Assembly: GCA_041738275.1 (NCBI GenBank) | Contig: JBGSQD010000307.1 | Location: 1 to 14,399, forward strand | From: JACPFJ01 sp041738275 | GTDB taxonomy: Bacteria > Desulfobacterota > Desulfuromonadia > Geobacterales > Pseudopelobacteraceae | DNA length: 14,399 bases | Direction of reading: 5' to 3' | Shown: one piece after another, positions 1 to 7,396 of the stretch | Numbering within the stretch: position 1 is the stretch's first letter | Layout of the letters: the number at the start of each line of letters is the position of its first letter | The notes under the pieces: model-generated | What the model saw: only the letters and a program-made list of their open reading frames with translations | Told to the model about the DNA's origin: nothing | Database searches by the model: none | Position numbers and translations under genes: made by a program

Positions 1-164
1 CCCTCAGCATCGGTTATTTTGCCGCTTTGATAGCACTTATCGTCAACGCCCTGGTTCACTGCATGGAATGGAACCTTATATTCTGGTTGCCTGTAATTTT
101 CGGATATCTGATACGCCATTATCTGATTGCCGAAAAATATGAGCATGAAGATCAATATGTCTGA
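1..164 (+). CDS. C-terminal end of an integral membrane protein, possibly O-antigen ligase/polymerase (partial)
   Basis: An open frame runs in from the left edge (first full codon at base 3) and stops at TGA 162-164, giving the last 53 residues of a protein whose start lies outside the window. The tail has two closely spaced hydrophobic stretches, around SIGYFAALIALIVNAL and LIFWLPVIFGYLI, and ends in a short charged cytoplasmic-looking tail (AEKYEHEDQYV). This pattern resembles the last membrane helices of O-antigen ligase/Wzy-type polymerases, which commonly sit beside glycosyltransferases. The family call rests mostly on context, because 53 residues carry no catalytic motif. Any polytopic membrane protein of a polysaccharide locus (a flippase or exosortase-like protein) remains possible. 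The next gene starts 37 bp downstream, so the two are probably co-transcribed. Confidence 0.6.
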   Translation, partial: LSIGYFAALIALIVNALVHCMEWNLIFWLPVIFGYLIRHYLIAEKYEHEDQYV

Positions 165-201
165 TTACTTGCAAGAGCAATTAACATCCGGAGAATGTCA
201 G

Positions 202-1305
202 ATGAAGTTCTGTTTTGTTGCTTTGGGTATTTACCCCTGTCTTAAGCCGGATAGCGGTATCGCAAGAATCGGTGGCGCCGAGTTACAGCAGATCTTCATT
301 GGCAGGGGGTTGCAGCAAAGAGGATTTTCCGTTTGCTATCTGACCGCAGATCATGGGCAGCCGGAACATGAGATTGTCGAGGGGATGACAATTCATAAAT
401 CTTATCGGGACCAGGACGGCATTCCCGGTCTCAGGTTTTTTTATCCGCGTCTCTGGCGGATCTGGCAGGGTTTGAAAACAGCCAATGCAGACGTCTACTA
501 TAGCCGGGCAGCCGGTTTTCTGCCGGGCTTGTTGGCCCTGTACTGTAAAGTGAACCGAAAAAAATTCATTCAGGCCGGAGCGCACGATACCGACTTCATG
601 CCCGGCAAAGAGTTGATACGGCTCTTCCGAGACCGGGCGCTTTACCGATTCGGTCTGAGAAGGGCGTCGACGGTCATCGTGCAGTCAAATCAGCAAAACC
701 GGCTGTTATGGGAAAACTATGGGATAAAAGGCACTTTGATTAGAAATTCATTCGAGGGTGATGCTATACCGCTTCCGCAAAGCGAACGGCAGATAATCCT
801 CTGGGTCTCAACCATACGCCCTTTCAAAAGACCTCTGCTGTTTATCGAACTTGCGCGCTCTTTTCCAAATGAGAAGTTCGTTATGATTGGCGGTCCAGGT
901 CATTCACACCAGGCCCTCTTTGAGAAAGTGAAAAATGAGTGTGACCAGTTGCCCAATATAGAGTTTCTCGGTTATCAACCGCTCCAAACTACCGAAACCT
1001 ATTTTGACCGGGCAAAGATTTTTGTGAACAGCTCAGAACTTGAAGGTTTCCCAAATACCTTTCTCCAGTCCTGGCGACGAGGAATTCCGGTAATATCCTA
1101 TGTTGACCCTGATGATCTTATTAAAGAACATAACCTTGGATATTCAGTAGATAGCAGTGAACAGATGGAGAGTGCGGTTGTAAAACTATTGCAAACGGAT
1201 GACGATTATCACGAAAGAATTACTTGCTATTTCAGTGAGAACCATTCCGGGCGAATAATTGATAAATACAGTTCATTGCTGAAAGGTTTATTCGATGCAG
1301 CGTAA
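202..1305 (+). CDS. GT4-family glycosyltransferase (E-x7-Q variant)
   Basis: Predicted cytoplasmic retaining glycosyltransferase (GT-B fold, GT4) of 367 residues that would add a sugar from a nucleotide-sugar donor to a lipid-linked oligosaccharide. I chose ATG 202 because CGGAGA (189-194) precedes it by about 7 bases and the protein then begins MKFCFVALGIYPC, the usual first beta strand. The open frame extends upstream to TTG 127, but that would overlap the preceding gene. The N-terminal half has the GT-B acceptor-side glycine signature (ARIGGAELQ). The C-terminal half has the donor-site region SSELEGFPNTFLQSW. The usual E-x7-E pair of GT4 is here E281-x7-Q289, with Gln replacing the second Glu; I recall the same form in some GT4 subfamilies, so it need not mean loss of function. 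The stop overlaps the next gene by 11 bp, suggesting translational coupling. Donor and acceptor sugars cannot be read from the sequence. Confidence 0.9.
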   Translation: MKFCFVALGIYPCLKPDSGIARIGGAELQQIFIGRGLQQRGFSVCYLTADHGQPEHEIVEGMTIHKSYRDQDGIPGLRFFYPRLWRIWQGLKTANADVYYSRAAGFLPGLLALYCKVNRKKFIQAGAHDTDFMPGKELIRLFRDRALYRFGLRRASTVIVQSNQQNRLLWENYGIKGTLIRNSFEGDAIPLPQSERQIILWVSTIRPFKRPLLFIELARSFPNEKFVMIGGPGHSHQALFEKVKNECDQLPNIEFLGYQPLQTTETYFDRAKIFVNSSELEGFPNTFLQSWRRGIPVISYVDPDDLIKEHNLGYSVDSSEQMESAVVKLLQTDDDYHERITCYFSENHSGRIIDKYSSLLKGLFDAA

Positions 1306-2422
1306 AAAAATACTATTTTTGATGAACTCGCTTAGATTCGGTGGTGCTGAGAAACATACGATTCAACTGGCCAACAGGTTGGATAGAGTTCATTTCGATA
1401 TATCGATATGCTACTTACTCGACGATGCCCCTTTGATGGAAGAGCTAGATATTTCCAGACTCTCCGGAGTTACTTGTCTCAACAAGAAGAATAAAGTAGA
1501 TCTGTCCGTAGCAAGAAATCTATTTAAATGTGTATCTAGCTTCAAGCCGGATATTGTCGTAGGTACGAGTCTTTACGCTTCGACTTATGCCTCTGTGTTG
1601 AAACATGTTTTTGGTATTAAATTTCGTATGGTTGAGGTAATACACACCACAGTCATGGCGGAAAGTTATAGCCATAATATTACTAAGATGTTGTATGCCC
1701 CTCTTGCTAAACGCTGTGATAAGGTCGTATTCGTTTGCAAGAACCAGATGGATTATTGGATCAATAAGTATGGATTATCCTCTGATAACTGTAGTTACAT
1801 TTATAATGGCGTAGATATCAAATATTTTGCTCCTAATTGCACTTCCGAAGATAAAATTCACCTCAAGAAAAATCTGGATATTGCGGCTGATGAAAAGGTT
1901 ATAGCCATTTGTGCTTCACTCAGGCCCGAAAAGAGACATATAGATCTGCTTGATGCTGTCAGGATACTTATCTCAAAAGGATTTCCAATCAAGGTACTGA
2001 TAATTGGGGACGGTGTTGAGAGGCAAAAAATTGAGAATCACATAAAACAGAATATGATGACAGATCACGTTGTCATAACGGGCCTATTACGTGACGTAAG
2101 ACCTTATGTATCATTAGCCGACGTTATGGTGATTCCTTCCAATGCCGTGGAGACGTTCTCAATAGCCGTGCTTGAAGCAATGGCACTTGGAAAACCGATT
2201 GTAGCATCAGATATAGGTGGTGCATCGGAACAGGTATTGAACGGTGAAAACGGGTACCTTTTTCCCCCTGGCGATGTTAATGCCCTGGCATATTACCTGG
2301 AAAAAATGATGGTTGAGGATACTTTTGGAACTATGGGGGATAGGTCCCGCGAGTTTGTCTGCGATAAGTTTGAGATCAAACAGATGATTACAGAGTACGA
2401 GAAGCTCATTATATCAATATGA
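1295..2422 (+). CDS. GT4-family glycosyltransferase
   Basis: 375-residue GT-B glycosyltransferase of family GT4. The N-terminus (MQRKKILFLMNSLRFGGAEKHTIQLA) is the classic GT4 opening, with a first beta strand and then a GGAE loop at the acceptor-domain side. The C-terminal Rossmann-like domain carries a complete E-x7-E donor-binding motif, E286 and E294, followed by MALGKPIVASDIGG, which contacts the nucleotide-sugar phosphates in characterised relatives. Start ATG 1295 lies inside the end of the preceding gene (11-bp overlap, different frame), so translation is probably coupled. Base composition is low here: lines at 1501 and 2041 count 38% and 40% GC, against about 63% in a sampled line of the oxidoreductase gene downstream. 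This suggests separate acquisition. Its likely role is one sugar transfer in assembling the repeat unit; the linkage cannot be predicted. Confidence 0.92.
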   Translation: MQRKKILFLMNSLRFGGAEKHTIQLANRLDRVHFDISICYLLDDAPLMEELDISRLSGVTCLNKKNKVDLSVARNLFKCVSSFKPDIVVGTSLYASTYASVLKHVFGIKFRMVEVIHTTVMAESYSHNITKMLYAPLAKRCDKVVFVCKNQMDYWINKYGLSSDNCSYIYNGVDIKYFAPNCTSEDKIHLKKNLDIAADEKVIAICASLRPEKRHIDLLDAVRILISKGFPIKVLIIGDGVERQKIENHIKQNMMTDHVVITGLLRDVRPYVSLADVMVIPSNAVETFSIAVLEAMALGKPIVASDIGGASEQVLNGENGYLFPPGDVNALAYYLEKMMVEDTFGTMGDRSREFVCDKFEIKQMITEYEKLIISI

Positions 2423-2491
2423 TGCATGTAATATATCAGATGTCTGGTTATTAACTTGGAATGCATCTTGTCTGAAAAAAGGAGATTTTAT

Positions 2492-4705
2492 ATGAAGGGT
2501 CTGTTGTTGCTATTTATATTAATAACTGTGTCTTTTACGCAAAATGCATTCAGTGCGCAGCAAAATACCGTCTTTACCGTAAGGACCGACCGGCCTCGCT
2601 TGCTGATCGACTCAACAGATCTGGCAAGGGTTGGAAAAAGTCTCTTAACGTATGGCAAGGAAGATTTCAAGGCAATCTCCAATTATGCCTTACGTCGATT
2701 GGCTTATACACCTGCAAGTAAACTTGCAGAGACTGGTTACGATTATAAGATAGTAGCTTCCGTTGCTCTTGCCGGTATATTGGGAAAAGATGAAACTTTG
2801 ATTCAATTGGCTGTGGAATATGCTATTGCCATGGCCGAAACAGCACCGTCAGCAGATGATGACACTGTCCAAAGAAGCCGTCTCATTGCAATGGCGTATA
2901 TTTACGATTGGTTGAATGTGCGATTTACCGAAAAACAGAAAATAGTTGTCAGGGACGGCATTATCGCCCACATCAAGTATCTGAGTTATTTTCTGGATGA
3001 TCGTCTTTACACAGGGGGCCACTCCCGTTATGGCAGCACGGCCATCATGGCCGGACTCATCGCTCTCTCGACAGAGGATTGGCTGAATGAAAGAGATCGT
3101 CTCCTGTCGATTGTTAATACGCAATGGGTGAACGGCTACAATCCCTTTCAGGCCTTCGTTGCCGCTGAAGGAGGGTATCACATGGGATGGCGCTATGGCC
3201 TAGGTTATACAGATCCACTCCCGTATCTACTGTGGGAAAAGGCAACAGGCATCCGCTGGGGCGAGGAGTGGCGCAAAAACCAGATCTACTGGCTCATCTA
3301 TGGTGTCAGAGGTGATGGCACATTTTCCCGTTTCGGCGACTGCTGGAACACAACTACTCAAGACGACTATGTCAGTGCAATCGCAGCAGTAAGTCCGGGG
3401 ATATTCAAGAACAGCAGTGGCGAGTGGTTCTATCGTACTTATTTAGCTGAAAACTTTGAACCGCGAAGGATTCATCGCCTGCTGTTTCGGGACCCTGCTG
3501 TAGTTCCATTAGCGCCTTCAGATTCAACGACTCCATTACCACTTGCGCGACACTTTGCAGGAGCAGGTTTTGTAGTTGCCAGAGATTCTTGGGACAGTGA
3601 GGCAACGCATCTGGTATTCAAAAGTTCTCCGTTTTATACCCGTAATCATCACCACAAGGATCAGAACCACTTCGAACTTTCCTACAAAGGTTCACTGCTT
3701 GCAGATACCGGTGTGTATGATGCCTTTAGCTCATCGCACTGGAAGAACTATTACACCAGAACGGTGGCTCATAACAGCCTCGTAGTGTACGATCCTAATG
3801 AGAGTTTTTCCGATGGCAATCCGGTTTCAAACGACGGAGGGCAGCAGTTTCTTGATGAGAATGCACCACCAGTCGGCCGCGAACCAGCGAATCTGGAGGA
3901 GACGCGAGCTGACAAGTACCGTCTAAACGGGCTGACTGGTTTTTCTGCCAGAGATGGCGTGTCATGGATGAGAGGGGACGCATCGAAATCCTATGACCCC
4001 CGAAAAGTATTGCGATACAATCGCGAGATATTAATGGTGAATCGACCTGTCGGTAGACGTCACCCATTTATGGTTGTAGTTGACAGAGTGTCATTAGCCA
4101 AACCTCTGACCCCTACAATACTTTTTCACAGCAATGAAAAGCCGATTATAACCGAAAATGGCTTCGAGATCGCCAACCCGGCTGGAGGGATCGTTACAGC
4201 AACTGTTGCGGCGAAACCAGGGATCAAGATGGCGGCTGTTGGCGGACCTGGAAAGGAGTGGTGGGTCAATGGTCGCAATTACCCGCCACAATCCGGTTTG
4301 CCGGCGATAGATGTTGACGCCGGGGGATGGCGAATGGAGATTACGGTCGACAAAGTGAGTAAAGAAGCTGAGTTTGTAACCTTTCTAGCTGTCGACGATG
4401 CGATAAACAGGCAAAAAGTTGATAATGTCCAGATCGTTTCGGGTGAGGGGTACGCGGGCGCCATTGCCGATGAAGGGTTGTACCTGATTTGTACTCCGCA
4501 GTCTTCGGCTGTGGAGTGGCGTTTTGATGGTCCGCTGTTTGATAAGGTACGAAAGGTTTATGTCGGTGGGCTACCGATCACCAGCGAATATTTTTTTATA
4601 TTAAATGGGCGAACATTAAGCTCTGCAGGCTCAGATGTAATCGTTGCAGGTCAGGGACCGAAGGGGCCGATGATACCAAAGGGGCTTACAATTAAAGCAA
4701 AATAA
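2492..4705 (+). CDS. Secreted heparinase II/III-like polysaccharide lyase (alginate-lyase-like)
   Basis: 737-residue predicted periplasmic protein. Start ATG 2492 is supported by AAAAAAGGAG at 2475-2484 and gives a textbook signal peptide: MKG, a hydrophobic core (LLLLFILITVSF), and a likely signal peptidase I site after AFSA (residue 22). An upstream in-frame TTG at 2456 would bury the signal. The N-terminal half is an alpha-helical toroid-like region with GGHSRYG (H177) and EGGYHMGWRYGLGY (Y229, H230, Y235), which resemble the His/Tyr catalytic areas of the heparinase II and PL17 alginate lyase folds. The C-terminal heparinase II/III-like beta domain has HHHKDQNHF (386-394), LLADTGVYD and RTVAHNSLVVYD (423-434), the family's best signature. 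In polysaccharide loci such proteins cleave, edit or release uronate-containing polymer in the periplasm. The polymer is unknown, and a non-catalytic binding role is possible. It sits 69 bp after one glycosyltransferase and 60 bp before another. Confidence 0.9.
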   Translation: MKGLLLLFILITVSFTQNAFSAQQNTVFTVRTDRPRLLIDSTDLARVGKSLLTYGKEDFKAISNYALRRLAYTPASKLAETGYDYKIVASVALAGILGKDETLIQLAVEYAIAMAETAPSADDDTVQRSRLIAMAYIYDWLNVRFTEKQKIVVRDGIIAHIKYLSYFLDDRLYTGGHSRYGSTAIMAGLIALSTEDWLNERDRLLSIVNTQWVNGYNPFQAFVAAEGGYHMGWRYGLGYTDPLPYLLWEKATGIRWGEEWRKNQIYWLIYGVRGDGTFSRFGDCWNTTTQDDYVSAIAAVSPGIFKNSSGEWFYRTYLAENFEPRRIHRLLFRDPAVVPLAPSDSTTPLPLARHFAGAGFVVARDSWDSEATHLVFKSSPFYTRNHHHKDQNHFELSYKGSLLADTGVYDAFSSSHWKNYYTRTVAHNSLVVYDPNESFSDGNPVSNDGGQQFLDENAPPVGREPANLEETRADKYRLNGLTGFSARDGVSWMRGDASKSYDPRKVLRYNREILMVNRPVGRRHPFMVVVDRVSLAKPLTPTILFHSNEKPIITENGFEIANPAGGIVTATVAAKPGIKMAAVGGPGKEWWVNGRNYPPQSGLPAIDVDAGGWRMEITVDKVSKEAEFVTFLAVDDAINRQKVDNVQIVSGEGYAGAIADEGLYLICTPQSSAVEWRFDGPLFDKVRKVYVGGLPITSEYFFILNGRTLSSAGSDVIVAGQGPKGPMIPKGLTIKAK

Positions 4706-4747
4706 GATTTTTGTGAAAGGTGTGCAACCGGTGAGTTTGGGCGGGAT

Positions 4748-4756
4748 TGCTATAAT
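4748..4756 (+). promoter_or_regulatory. Candidate extended -10 promoter (TGCTATAAT)
   Basis: A perfect extended -10 element, TGC-TATAAT, lies just upstream of the third glycosyltransferase. No good -35 is present at 16-18 bp spacing, which is tolerable for extended -10 promoters. Initiation would fall near 4762-4764, only a few bases before ATG 4766, so the transcript would be leaderless or nearly so. The ATG has no recognisable Shine-Dalgarno, which fits that reading. Chance occurrence remains possible. Confidence 0.35.
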
Positions 4757-4765
4757 GATATCTTT

Positions 4766-5824
4766 ATGAAAAAAAATCGCATTCTCATGGTTGGCCCAGA
4801 CCAGACCGGGATGGGCGGCATATCACGTGTTGTGTCTCTGTGGCGGATAGGCGGCTACTTTTCCGATTTTAAGATAGAATATTTTGCTTCTGCAGGTGGT
4901 GAAAAAAATAAATTAAGGGTGCTGTTTTTAGCCCTTTTGCGCTTTGTGTTCGCATTGTTAAACGGAAGCAGGGCAGTTTACATCCATACAGCATCCTTCA
5001 ACAGTTTCTATCGAAAATGTTTATTCATGTTTCCGGCAGTCCTTTTGGGGCACAGGTTGATCGTACATATCCACCCGTCGTATTTTTCCCAATTTATAAC
5101 TGACCTTCGAGGTGTAAAAAAACTCATTGCCATGGCCCTGCTGTCGAGAGCTGATGCATTCATCGTGCTCACTCCTGAAATCAAAGAAAATATGGCGCAG
5201 CTTTTTCCAGGCAAGCAGATTCATGTCCTTAATAACCCTATCGATATAAAAGGTATGGAAAACACCCGTCAGATCAAGCGGAAGCAGGGGCATATCCTCT
5301 TTCTTGGCTGGTATATGAAAAGGAAAGGGGTGTATGAGCTTGTTGATGCACTTGGTATTCTCCTGAATGACAAGATCGAAGTTAGCGCTGATTTCTTTGG
5401 TACCAAAGAGATAGAAGAACTCCGTCGTTATGTCTCCGAGCGGGGGCTTAGTGAAAATATCAGGATAAACGGCTGGATTGGAGAGGTTGAAAAACTGGAT
5501 GCCCTTTATGGCTGTAGCATGCTGGTATTGCCCAGTCATACCGAGGGAATCCCGAATGTTATTTTAGAGGCCATGGCGACGAAAACACCTATTGTGTCGA
5601 CCCTTGTCGGAGGACTCAGGGATATTCTGTGTGACGGGGATAATGCGGTTATTGCACAAGCTGAGAACGCCGAAGACCTGAGCAGGAAAATATTTGCCGT
5701 CTTGCAGGATCGTGAGCTTGCGGCTCGCATAGCCGATAACGCTTACCGGGAGGCATGTGAGAGGTATGATCTCCCTGTAATCAAGGCCAGTTTGCGGAAA
5801 GTTCTTGATAGTACCTGCAGCTGA
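4766..5824 (+). CDS. GT4-family glycosyltransferase
   Basis: 352-residue GT-B glycosyltransferase. The N-terminal domain opens MKKNRILMVGPDQTGMGGISRVV, with the glycine-rich acceptor-side loop typical of GT4. The middle has HIHPSYFSQF and the linker ending in VLNNPIDI. The donor domain begins around ILFLGWYMKRKGVYEL and has a full E-x7-E motif, E260 and E268 in TEGIPNVILEAMA, followed by TPIVSTLVGGLRDIL. There is no signal peptide; a hydrophobic stretch near residues 50-65 (RVLFLALLRFVFALL) could aid membrane association. ATG 4766 is the only sensible start, though it lacks a Shine-Dalgarno; see the extended -10 element just upstream. It would transfer another sugar of the repeat unit encoded by this locus. 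The sugar specificity is unknown. Confidence 0.92.
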   Translation: MKKNRILMVGPDQTGMGGISRVVSLWRIGGYFSDFKIEYFASAGGEKNKLRVLFLALLRFVFALLNGSRAVYIHTASFNSFYRKCLFMFPAVLLGHRLIVHIHPSYFSQFITDLRGVKKLIAMALLSRADAFIVLTPEIKENMAQLFPGKQIHVLNNPIDIKGMENTRQIKRKQGHILFLGWYMKRKGVYELVDALGILLNDKIEVSADFFGTKEIEELRRYVSERGLSENIRINGWIGEVEKLDALYGCSMLVLPSHTEGIPNVILEAMATKTPIVSTLVGGLRDILCDGDNAVIAQAENAEDLSRKIFAVLQDRELAARIADNAYREACERYDLPVIKASLRKVLDSTCS

Positions 5825-5872
5825 CAATCCTCTGGGCGATTTAGGTTTTGCTGATATGCAGGTCTCTTTTGC

Positions 5873-5887
5873 GGATACCAAGTATCC
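5873..5887. repeat. Short perfect palindrome (6-bp arms, 3-bp spacer)
   Basis: GGATAC-CAA-GTATCC lies in the 109-bp gap between the third glycosyltransferase and the CapK-like gene. It has no T-tract, so it is not an intrinsic terminator. It could be a small operator or an mRNA hairpin. The rest of this gap shows nothing I can identify. Confidence 0.3.
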
Positions 5888-5933
5888 AATTTAATGCCGC
5901 CACTCTAACTTATTGAATGACAGGAATACTTCC

Positions 5934-7298
5934 GTGCTCCATAAGACAAAAAGCTACCTGCTTAAAAACATAACCCGGTTGCCGAGCCGAATCGGCCATG
6001 GCGCCATGCTGCTGAACCGTAACCCTGTCCGTATATTCGGAAAAGGATATCGGGAATACCGCGAATTTTTGCAACGGAATGCGTATTCCTTCAACAATCG
6101 CTCCATACTGCTCGATTCGGTTAACGGCGCACTTCGTGAGATTCCTTTTTACCGCGAGCGTTATGGTGATCTAACAATTCATTCAATTGAAGAGTTCGAA
6201 GAGACTATTCCTTTTATAGACAAGGATACGATACTCGAAAACTATGACTATTTCATTAACCCCAGTATCTGCATGGCAAATTACGATACCGGGACAACAG
6301 GTGGGACAAGCGGTAAACCGCTTACCTTTATCGCACCAAAGAACCGCTTTGTCGTCGAACTGGCGACCATGCATTCGCTCTGGGAGCGTGCCGGTTACCG
6401 TTTTGATGTTCGGGCGGTCATTCGCAATCATAGCCTCGACAATGGTAGCGATTACCTAGTAAATCCATTGACTCGAGAAGTCATATTCGATGGCTTCAAA
6501 CTGTCGGATCAACATTTTGCAATGATCAGCAAGACGATAAATAAAATGGGCATTCGCTTTGTTCACTGTTATCCATCAACAGCCTATGAATTTTCACTCT
6601 TTTTGCGCAAACAGGGAGATATCCCGCAAATCACAGCCTTTTTCTCCGGTTCGGAAAACATCTTCGATTATCAGCGTAATCTGATCCAGGGCGAATTGGG
6701 CATCCGTTTCTACAACTGGTACGGACACAGCGAGAAGCTGGTGCTGGCGGGATACTGTGCCCGTAGCGACATCTACCATGTGGAGCCGGCTTATGGATAT
6801 TTTGAACTGGTGGATGAGGCGAACAGGGTGATCCGGGAACCGGGTGGTGTCGGCGAGATCGTTGGTACATCTTTCCATAACCCGGGAATGCCTTTTGTCC
6901 GATACCGGACGGGTGACTTTGCAGAATATGTCGGCGATTACTGTCCTGCTTGCGATCGCCATCTCCCGTTAATTCGGAATATCCATGGGCGCTGGAGTGG
7001 TGACAGGATTTACAATGCGGATGGAACATATGTGACCACGACTGCGCTCAACCTGCATAACAACCTGTACCAGGTCATCAACGGGATGCAGTATCTGCAG
7101 GAAAAGAAAGGAGAACTGACGGTGCTGATAGTCAAATCTCCCGAATACACAGAGCGTTACGAACAGGCACTTATTTCACATTTCAAAAGCAAACTGGATC
7201 CGAACACACAGGTAGAAATCCGTTATGTTGGGCAACTGATCCGCAAACCGAACGGTAAGTTTGTCCATATTATTAGCAAAGTCGGGGAATGCAGTTGA
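5934..7298 (+). CDS. CapK/PaaK-like acyl-adenylating enzyme (phenylacetate-CoA ligase family)
   Basis: 454-residue member of the ANL adenylate-forming superfamily, closest to the PaaK/CapK branch found in capsule and exopolysaccharide loci. From GTG 5934 the motifs in order are: the Gly/Ser/Thr-rich ATP loop TGTTGGTSGK (119-128); SGSENIF; YGHSEK, the A5-like motif; RYRTGDF (A7-like, Asp binds ribose in relatives); a PaaK-type CPAC knuckle followed by HLPLIRNIHGRWSGD; and the C-terminal RKPNGK (A10-like catalytic Lys). All key parts are present, so the protein looks active. The family activates a carboxylic acid as an acyl-AMP, then usually a thioester. Here I infer it supplies an acyl or other carboxylate substituent for the polysaccharide rather than degrading phenylacetate, because no paa genes are nearby. 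GTG 5934 has AGGA eight bases upstream; the alternative TTG 5913 has no ribosome-binding site and would add seven residues. Confidence 0.85.
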   Translation: MLHKTKSYLLKNITRLPSRIGHGAMLLNRNPVRIFGKGYREYREFLQRNAYSFNNRSILLDSVNGALREIPFYRERYGDLTIHSIEEFEETIPFIDKDTILENYDYFINPSICMANYDTGTTGGTSGKPLTFIAPKNRFVVELATMHSLWERAGYRFDVRAVIRNHSLDNGSDYLVNPLTREVIFDGFKLSDQHFAMISKTINKMGIRFVHCYPSTAYEFSLFLRKQGDIPQITAFFSGSENIFDYQRNLIQGELGIRFYNWYGHSEKLVLAGYCARSDIYHVEPAYGYFELVDEANRVIREPGGVGEIVGTSFHNPGMPFVRYRTGDFAEYVGDYCPACDRHLPLIRNIHGRWSGDRIYNADGTYVTTTALNLHNNLYQVINGMQYLQEKKGELTVLIVKSPEYTERYEQALISHFKSKLDPNTQVEIRYVGQLIRKPNGKFVHIISKVGECS

Positions 7299-7396
7299 AC
7301 AGCATGTGTTTTGCCAGTACAGAGATATTGAATTAATGTACCTAAAATCGGCTTTGATCATGTGACAACGCTTTTTTTAAGTAAGGAGCTTTTTGT

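Noticed and set aside
127..201. Extended N-terminus of the first glycosyltransferase from TTG 127
   Set aside because: It would overlap the upstream membrane protein by 38 bp and precede the natural first beta strand; ATG 202 has a good ribosome-binding site.
2421..2467. GATGCAT...ATGCATC inverted repeat between the second glycosyltransferase and the lyase-like gene
   Set aside because: Only 7 bp with a 33-base spacer, and built from the self-palindrome ATGCAT; easily expected by chance and lacking any T-tract.
7311..7339. TTGCCA and TAATGT at 17-bp spacing as a promoter for the MshEN/Fn3/Ig gene
   Set aside because: The -10 matches only about three of six consensus bases, which is no better than chance in this AT-rich gap.
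7299..7396. Possible c-di-GMP (GEMM) riboswitch upstream of the MshEN/Fn3/Ig gene
   Set aside because: Given the predicted c-di-GMP link I looked in this gap and in 9419-9577 for the conserved GEMM core (GGGCAAACC-like and CGCAAAGCC-like segments) and found neither.
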